Shown here one piece after another: positions 39,412 through 42,776 of a stretch of 42,776 nt of DNA; position 1 is the first letter of the stretch, and every line of letters starts with the position of its first letter. The notes below the pieces were generated by a model that was given only the letters and a program-made list of their open reading frames with translations, was not told the DNA's origin and made no database searches. A program made the position numbers and the translations under genes. The stretch is taken from positions 1 through 42,776 of the forward strand of contig NZ_FNDX01000050.1 of the NCBI RefSeq assembly GCF_900099765.1. The letters are read 5' to 3'. Source of the DNA: Paenibacillus typhae. Lineage in GTDB: Bacteria > Bacillota > Bacilli > Paenibacillales > Paenibacillaceae.

Positions 39412-40167
39412 CTACTGGGCAATCTGCTCCCGGATGTTCGCGAGGATCTTCTTCTCCAGCCTCGACACCTGCACCTGCGAGATGCCGAGGCGGCTGGCGA
39501 CTTCGGACTGGGTCTGGTCGCGGTAGTAGCGCAGGTAGACGATCAGGCGCTCACGCTCGGTGAGCGCGCCGATGGCTTCGCTCAGCGCGAGCTTGTCGAA
39601 CCAGCGCTCCTGCGTCTCGTCGGCGATCTGGTCGATCAGGGTGATCGGGTCGCCGTCGTTCTCGAAGACGGTCTCGTGGATCGAGGTCGGCGGCTTGTTC
39701 GCCTCCTGGGCAAACACGATTTCTTCCGGTGTTACACCAAGTGCCTCGGCAACCTCGCCGATGGTCGGCAGGCGGTCCAGCGTTTTGGACATCTCGTCCT
39801 TCATCTTGCGCACCTTGTTGGCCATCTCCTTGAGGGAGCGGCTGACCTTCAGGGTCCCGTCGTCGCGCAGGAAGCGCTGGATCTCGCCGATGATCATCGG
39901 CACGGCATAGGTAGAGAATTTGACCTCATAGCTGAGGTCGAATTTGTCGACGGACTTGAGCAGTCCGATACAACCGATCTGAAACAAATCATCCGGCTCG
40001 TATCCGCGGTTCATAAACCGCTGCACCACCGACCAGACGAGCCGGATGTTGCAGCTTACGAGCGTGTCGCGGGCCAGATTATCCCCGGCCTGACTGAGCG
40101 CGATAAGACGTTTGACCTCCGCATCGTCCAAATAGGTCGGCGGAGCTTTTTTTGATTCTGCTTCCAT
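39412..40167 (-). CDS. sigF: RNA polymerase sigma-F factor (forespore-specific)
   Basis: 251 residues. It directs the first forespore transcription programme. Region 2: DTLVSCNIRLVWSVVQRFMNRGYEPDDLFQIGCIGLLKSVDKFDLSYEVKFSTYAVPMIIGEIQRFLRD. Region 3: MANKVRKMKDEMSKTLDRLPTIGEVAEALGV. Region 4: LTERERLIVYLRYYRDQTQSEVASRLGISQVQVSRLEKKIL. Length and order match the B. subtilis protein (255). ATG 40167 follows GGGGTTGGAG. It ends the spoIIA operon, 11 bases after spoIIAB. The anti-sigma factor SpoIIAB holds it inactive until SpoIIAA releases it. Confidence 0.96.
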   Translation of the reverse strand: MEAESKKAPPTYLDDAEVKRLIALSQAGDNLARDTLVSCNIRLVWSVVQRFMNRGYEPDDLFQIGCIGLLKSVDKFDLSYEVKFSTYAVPMIIGEIQRFLRDDGTLKVSRSLKEMANKVRKMKDEMSKTLDRLPTIGEVAEALGVTPEEIVFAQEANKPPTSIHETVFENDGDPITLIDQIADETQERWFDKLALSEAIGALTERERLIVYLRYYRDQTQSEVASRLGISQVQVSRLEKKILANIREQIAQ

Positions 40168-40178
40168 GGCTCCAACCC

Positions 40179-40634
40179 CTAATTGTATAAAGCTTTTTTG
40201 GAGACGATTGTTTTCTTCATGGAAATGGAGGTGCCCCGGCCCGGCTCGCTGGTCACTTCGAAGGCATCCATGAAGTTCTCCATAATCGTAAAGCCCATTC
40301 CCGACCGCTCCAGCTCCGGCTTGGACGTATACAGCGGCTGCTGTGCCAGCTCCAGGTCCTCAATCCCGTTACCCTGATCCTCAATGGTCAAATGTACGGT
40401 TTCGTGCTCGATTCTCGCCGAGATGCTGACAATCCCTTCCGGATTGCTGTCATAGCCGTGGATGATGCAGTTGGTGACCGCTTCCGATACGACCGTCTTC
40501 AGGTCATTCAGTTCATCCATGGTCGGATCAAGCCGTGAGACGAAGGCCGCAACCACCACGCGCGCGAACGATTCGTTCTCCGAGAGGGCGGCAAACTGGA
40601 CACTCATGAAGTTAGCAGCTTCATTCTTTGTCAT
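40179..40634 (-). CDS. spoIIAB: Anti-sigma F factor and SpoIIAA serine kinase
   Basis: 151 residues, GHKL-type kinase. It has the N-box SEAVTNCIIHGY, the ATP-binding IEDQGNGIEDLE and ERSGMGFTIMENFMD motifs, and binds sigma F as a dimer. It phosphorylates SpoIIAA, using ATP. ATG overlaps the spoIIAA stop (ATGA), consistent with translational coupling and equal production. Length is close to B. subtilis SpoIIAB (146). Confidence 0.96.
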   Translation of the reverse strand: MTKNEAANFMSVQFAALSENESFARVVVAAFVSRLDPTMDELNDLKTVVSEAVTNCIIHGYDSNPEGIVSISARIEHETVHLTIEDQGNGIEDLELAQQPLYTSKPELERSGMGFTIMENFMDAFEVTSEPGRGTSISMKKTIVSKKALYN

Positions 40635-40984
40635 AACGCAACCTCCAAATCCGAGAGTGCAGCACTCTCGTCGTCATATAGGGACATGATTTTGAACAGG
40701 CCCGACATTTCCAGCAGCCGCTTCACAGGTGCGGTGGCATCGCAGACCGCCATTTTGCCGCCCTTGCTGCGGATTAGCTTGTACCTTCCAAGAATAACAC
40801 CGAGACCTGAGCTGTCCATGAACTGCAGCTCCTTCAGGCTGAGAATCAGATGCTCGACCTGGCCCCGCATAATGGCTTCATCCATTTCCATCCGAACATA
40901 ATCGGCTGCATGATGATCCAGCTCTCCATACAAACGGACAATCAGCACGCCCCGGTGATGCTCCATCTCCACATGGGAATTCAT
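40631..40984 (-). CDS. spoIIAA: Anti-anti-sigma F factor
   Basis: 117 residues, a STAS-domain protein, equal in length to the B. subtilis homologue. It releases sigma F by binding SpoIIAB when unphosphorylated. The phosphorylation site is Ser58 in LQFMDSSGLGVILGRYK. ATG 40984 follows GAGGAGAG; the longer frame to 41068 has no site. It opens the spoIIAA-spoIIAB-sigF operon behind a likely SigH promoter at 41054-41080. Confidence 0.96.
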   Translation of the reverse strand: MNSHVEMEHHRGVLIVRLYGELDHHAADYVRMEMDEAIMRGQVEHLILSLKELQFMDSSGLGVILGRYKLIRSKGGKMAVCDATAPVKRLLEMSGLFKIMSLYDDESAALSDLEVAL

Positions 40985-41053
40985 ACTTGCCACTCTCCTC
41001 TTCGTTGCTTTCAAACCACCCTGTAACGACTTCTTTCCCCTACAAGGACAAGG

Positions 41054-41080
41054 TTTTCTACACGGCAAAGAGTGATTCCT
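41054..41080 (-). promoter_or_regulatory. SigH-type promoter of the spoIIA operon
   Basis: Minus-strand AGGAATC (41074-41080), 12 bases, then GTAGAAAA (41054-41061). This fits the SigH pattern AGGAWWT and RNNGAAT, and B. subtilis spoIIA is SigH-dependent. It lies 70 bases before the spoIIAA start. Confidence 0.55.
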
Positions 41081-41096
41081 GCCTCACGACAAAACT

Positions 41097-41135
41097 AGAA
41101 GAAAACCCCCATGAATCTACAGAAGTCACAGGGGG
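41097..41135 (-). terminator. Terminator of dacF
   Basis: CCCCC with TGTGA pairs imperfectly with TTCAT and GGGGG, then TTTTCTTCTAG on the minus strand. It lies between dacF and the spoIIA promoter. Confidence 0.65.
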
Positions 41136-41155
41136 AATCTACAAAATCCAAGCTA

Positions 41156-42349
41156 TTAATCAATCGTAAACAGCGAGCCCGCTGTACGTTTGAACAGCTT
41201 CCAGAAGCCGGCCTTCGGTACAGCCTCGCCCGCCTTCAGCTCATATTCCTTGATGACATTCGTTCCCTGGTAGACGACCAGCTTGCCGATGCTCTGATCT
41301 GCGGCAACGGGCGCCTTGATGTCTTTCTGCAGCACCACTTCGTTGCGGATGCCTTCCTGGGTCACGCCTTTTTTGAGCAGCACGCTGTACGTTTCCTTGG
41401 CGGTAATCGGCAGCTCTTTTTTCACGCCTTTTTCAATCTTCAGGGTGCCGATGGCATCTCCGGGTTTATAGATCGTGTGCACCTTGTACTGGGAAAAAAG
41501 GTAGTCGAACATGCCCGACACCTCGCTGTTGCGGGTCTTGGTGTTCGGTTCACCCAGCACCACGGCAACGGCGCGCAGCCCGTCTCTGGACGCAGTGGCC
41601 GAGAGGCAGAACTTGGCTTCAGACGTATATCCGGTCTTGAGGCCGTCAGCGCCGGTATAGAAGCGCACCAGCTTGTTCGTGTTAACCAGCCAGAACGGCT
41701 TCTCGGTATCCTTGCGCAGATAGTCCTGGTAGGAGCCGGTATATTTGATAATCCGTTCATGCTTCAGCAGCTCGCGGCTGATAACGGCGATGTCGTGGGC
41801 GGAAGAATAGTGGTTCTCCGCAGGCAGCCCGTTACAGTTGGCAAAATGGGTGTCCTTCAGGCCGAGCTCCTCTGCCTTGCTGTTCATCATGTCGACAAAA
41901 GCGCTCTCCGACCCGGCAATCTTCTCTGCCATCGCCACGGAGGCATCATTGCCGGAAGCCATCGCGATGCCCTTGAGCATCTCGTCAACGCTCATTTCTT
42001 CGCCCGGCTCCAGAAAGATTTGCGAACCGCCCATCGAAGCGGCATATTCACTGGTCCGCACCATGTCGGTCAGCTGCAGCCTTCCTTCATCCAACGCCTC
42101 TACCGTCAGGAGCATTGTCATGATTTTGGTAATACTGGCCGGCGGCAGCTTGTCGTGACTGTTCTTTTCATAAATGATAGTGCCGGTGCCCGCATCCATC
42201 AGGATGGCAGAACGCGCATTCGGGGCGAGATCAGCAGCAGCGGTATTGCCGGTACTTTTTGCTTTTTCCTCTGCCGATGCTCCCGCAGCCGCTCCCAGTA
42301 CAGAAACAGCCATACACAGCACAAGCGTCAATATACGTATTTTTCTCAA
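41156..42349 (-). CDS. dacF: D-alanyl-D-alanine carboxypeptidase, sporulation type
   Basis: About 397 residues, a secreted or membrane-bound penicillin-binding protein that trims terminal D-Ala from peptidoglycan, used in spore cortex formation. Signal sequence IRILTLVLCMAVSVLGAAAG. Catalytic motifs: SITK (within PPASITKIM), SGN (within ASGNDASVAMAE), and KTG (within GLKTGYTSEAK). It also has the C-terminal beta-domain. The start is TTG 42349, 7 bases after AGGAGGGG; the frame goes on to 42379 but lacks a site there. It is upstream of spoIIAA, as in B. subtilis, with a terminator between. A group II intron lies 90 bases upstream. Confidence 0.92.
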   Translation of the reverse strand: MRKIRILTLVLCMAVSVLGAAAGASAEEKAKSTGNTAAADLAPNARSAILMDAGTGTIIYEKNSHDKLPPASITKIMTMLLTVEALDEGRLQLTDMVRTSEYAASMGGSQIFLEPGEEMSVDEMLKGIAMASGNDASVAMAEKIAGSESAFVDMMNSKAEELGLKDTHFANCNGLPAENHYSSAHDIAVISRELLKHERIIKYTGSYQDYLRKDTEKPFWLVNTNKLVRFYTGADGLKTGYTSEAKFCLSATASRDGLRAVAVVLGEPNTKTRNSEVSGMFDYLFSQYKVHTIYKPGDAIGTLKIEKGVKKELPITAKETYSVLLKKGVTQEGIRNEVVLQKDIKAPVAADQSIGKLVVYQGTNVIKEYELKAGEAVPKAGFWKLFKRTAGSLFTID

Positions 42350-42436
42350 AATAGTTCCCCTCCTGAACATTACCTTCAACTCACAGGTACTGTATTCCAG
42401 TCTGGTCAGAAAAGCAGGAAATTATTCCAGTTAGAC

Positions 42437-42776
42437 TAGAGTAAAGGGCTGGGTTTAAACCAGCCCCTCCTCATCAAACCGTACGTGAGGTTTTCCCTCA
42501 TACGGCTTTCCGATGTTCGTCATTCATGTGCATGCAGATCACAATAGCGTTTTTAGTCCATACCTATTGGCCATATACTTAACCTCAGATCGTGAACTTA
42601 TCCATCTCCCGCGTTGTCTCTTCTTTGCGTACCACCGGGTTAAGCGTTGCAGAATATACCAATCCAGTTTCGCTAATCTCTTTTGGCTGTAGTTCGTGTA
42701 GTAATAATTTCTCCATCCTTGAATCTTCGGATTGAGCCATTCTACATGCTCCGCGAACGATCTTAAGCGCATGCTC
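42437..42776 (-). mobile_element. Group II intron, 3' end (runs past the window end)
   Basis: Domain V is seen on the minus strand (about 42475-42510): AAGCCGTA and TGAGG pair with CCTCA and TACGGTTT around a GAAA loop, with a CG bulge in the 3' side. Domain VI follows (GGGCTGG with CCAGCCC, about 42441-42466). The splice site is near TTTACTCTA, about 42432-42441. The maturase lies 5' of it. The intron ends about 90 bases before the dacF start codon. Confidence 0.85.
42539..42776 (-). CDS. ltrA: Group II intron reverse transcriptase/maturase, C-terminal fragment
   Basis: About 79 residues of the C-terminus; the frame runs off the window end. It has the maturase-specific (GIIM, domain X) signature: FAEHVEWLNPKIQGWRNYY, then YSQKRLAKLDWYILQRLTRWYAKK and the basic RWISSRSEVKYMANRYGL end. 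This protein helps the intron fold and splice and drives its mobility. The reverse-transcriptase part and any endonuclease domain are outside the window, so its activity and class cannot be judged. Confidence 0.85.
   Translation of the reverse strand, partial: SMRLRSFAEHVEWLNPKIQGWRNYYYTNYSQKRLAKLDWYILQRLTRWYAKKRQRGRWISSRSEVKYMANRYGLKTLL

Noticed and set aside
41111..42439. Plus-strand frame of about 442 codons opposite dacF
   Set aside because: It lies entirely antisense to a well-supported dacF and has no family features or ribosome site.
1..42776. tRNA or rRNA genes
   Set aside because: None was recognised by eye on either strand; a covariance-model search would settle it.

Overview
The window looks like a chromosomal segment from a Paenibacillus-type endospore-forming Firmicute. 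The evidence is the sporulation and germination genes (dacF-spoIIAA-spoIIAB-sigF, spoVAA-spoVAB-spoVAF, a complete GerA-type receptor operon), the GH11 xylanase, an LPXTG surface protein, AGGAGG ribosome binding sites, and many GTG or TTG starts. This rests on family recognition by eye; no database search was run. Almost all genes are on the minus strand.

Layout, left to right. (1) 1-0.36 kb: right end of an IS1182-like element. (2) 0.4-4.1 kb: a large LPXTG adhesin. (3) 4.3-10.9 kb: a YwaF-type membrane protein, cyclophilin ppiB, lysA, and spoVAF, spoVAB and spoVAA. SpoVAF has a very long acidic N-terminal extension. (4) 11-12.3 kb: an EamA transporter behind an FMN riboswitch with its own terminator. 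(5) 12.5-19.5 kb: a membrane-anchored PstS-like protein, xylanase xynA, a SUMF1-fold lipoprotein, a carboxylesterase, an AI-2E-family permease, a thioredoxin-like ferredoxin and a small membrane protein. (6) 19.5-23.5 kb: GerA-type operon in the order A-C-B. (7) 23.6-26.8 kb: a Fur-box-led iron operon with two FecCD permeases and a ferredoxin-NADP reductase-like flavoprotein. (8) 27-30.6 kb: small membrane proteins, a metallophosphatase and an ECF sigma factor fused to a DUF1835-type domain. (9) 30.9-39 kb: an AT-richer accessory stretch of short, mostly unrecognised genes, one Imm10-like and one pentapeptide-repeat, with a recent IS5-family insertion. (10) 39.4-42.4 kb: sigF, spoIIAB, spoIIAA, dacF. 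(11) 42.4 kb to the end: 3' end of a group II intron with its maturase.

In Bacillus subtilis dacF-spoIIAA-spoIIAB-sigF-spoVAA...spoVAF-lysA form one continuous block. Here the same genes lie in the same order and orientation but are split by about 28.5 kb between sigF and spoVAA, and spoVAC, spoVAD and spoVAE are absent from the window. The intervening DNA holds the transport, germination, iron and immunity-like genes.

The most interesting observations are: the sigma-DUF1835 fusion, with a perfect ribosome binding site and ATG exactly at the domain junction; the repeat-bearing SpoVAF extension, with a possible internal start that would give the normal-length protein; the FMN-riboswitch-controlled EamA transporter; the run of immunity-like small genes without a toxin; the IS5 insertion, whose removal restores a 175-codon gene; and the intron sitting directly upstream of dacF.
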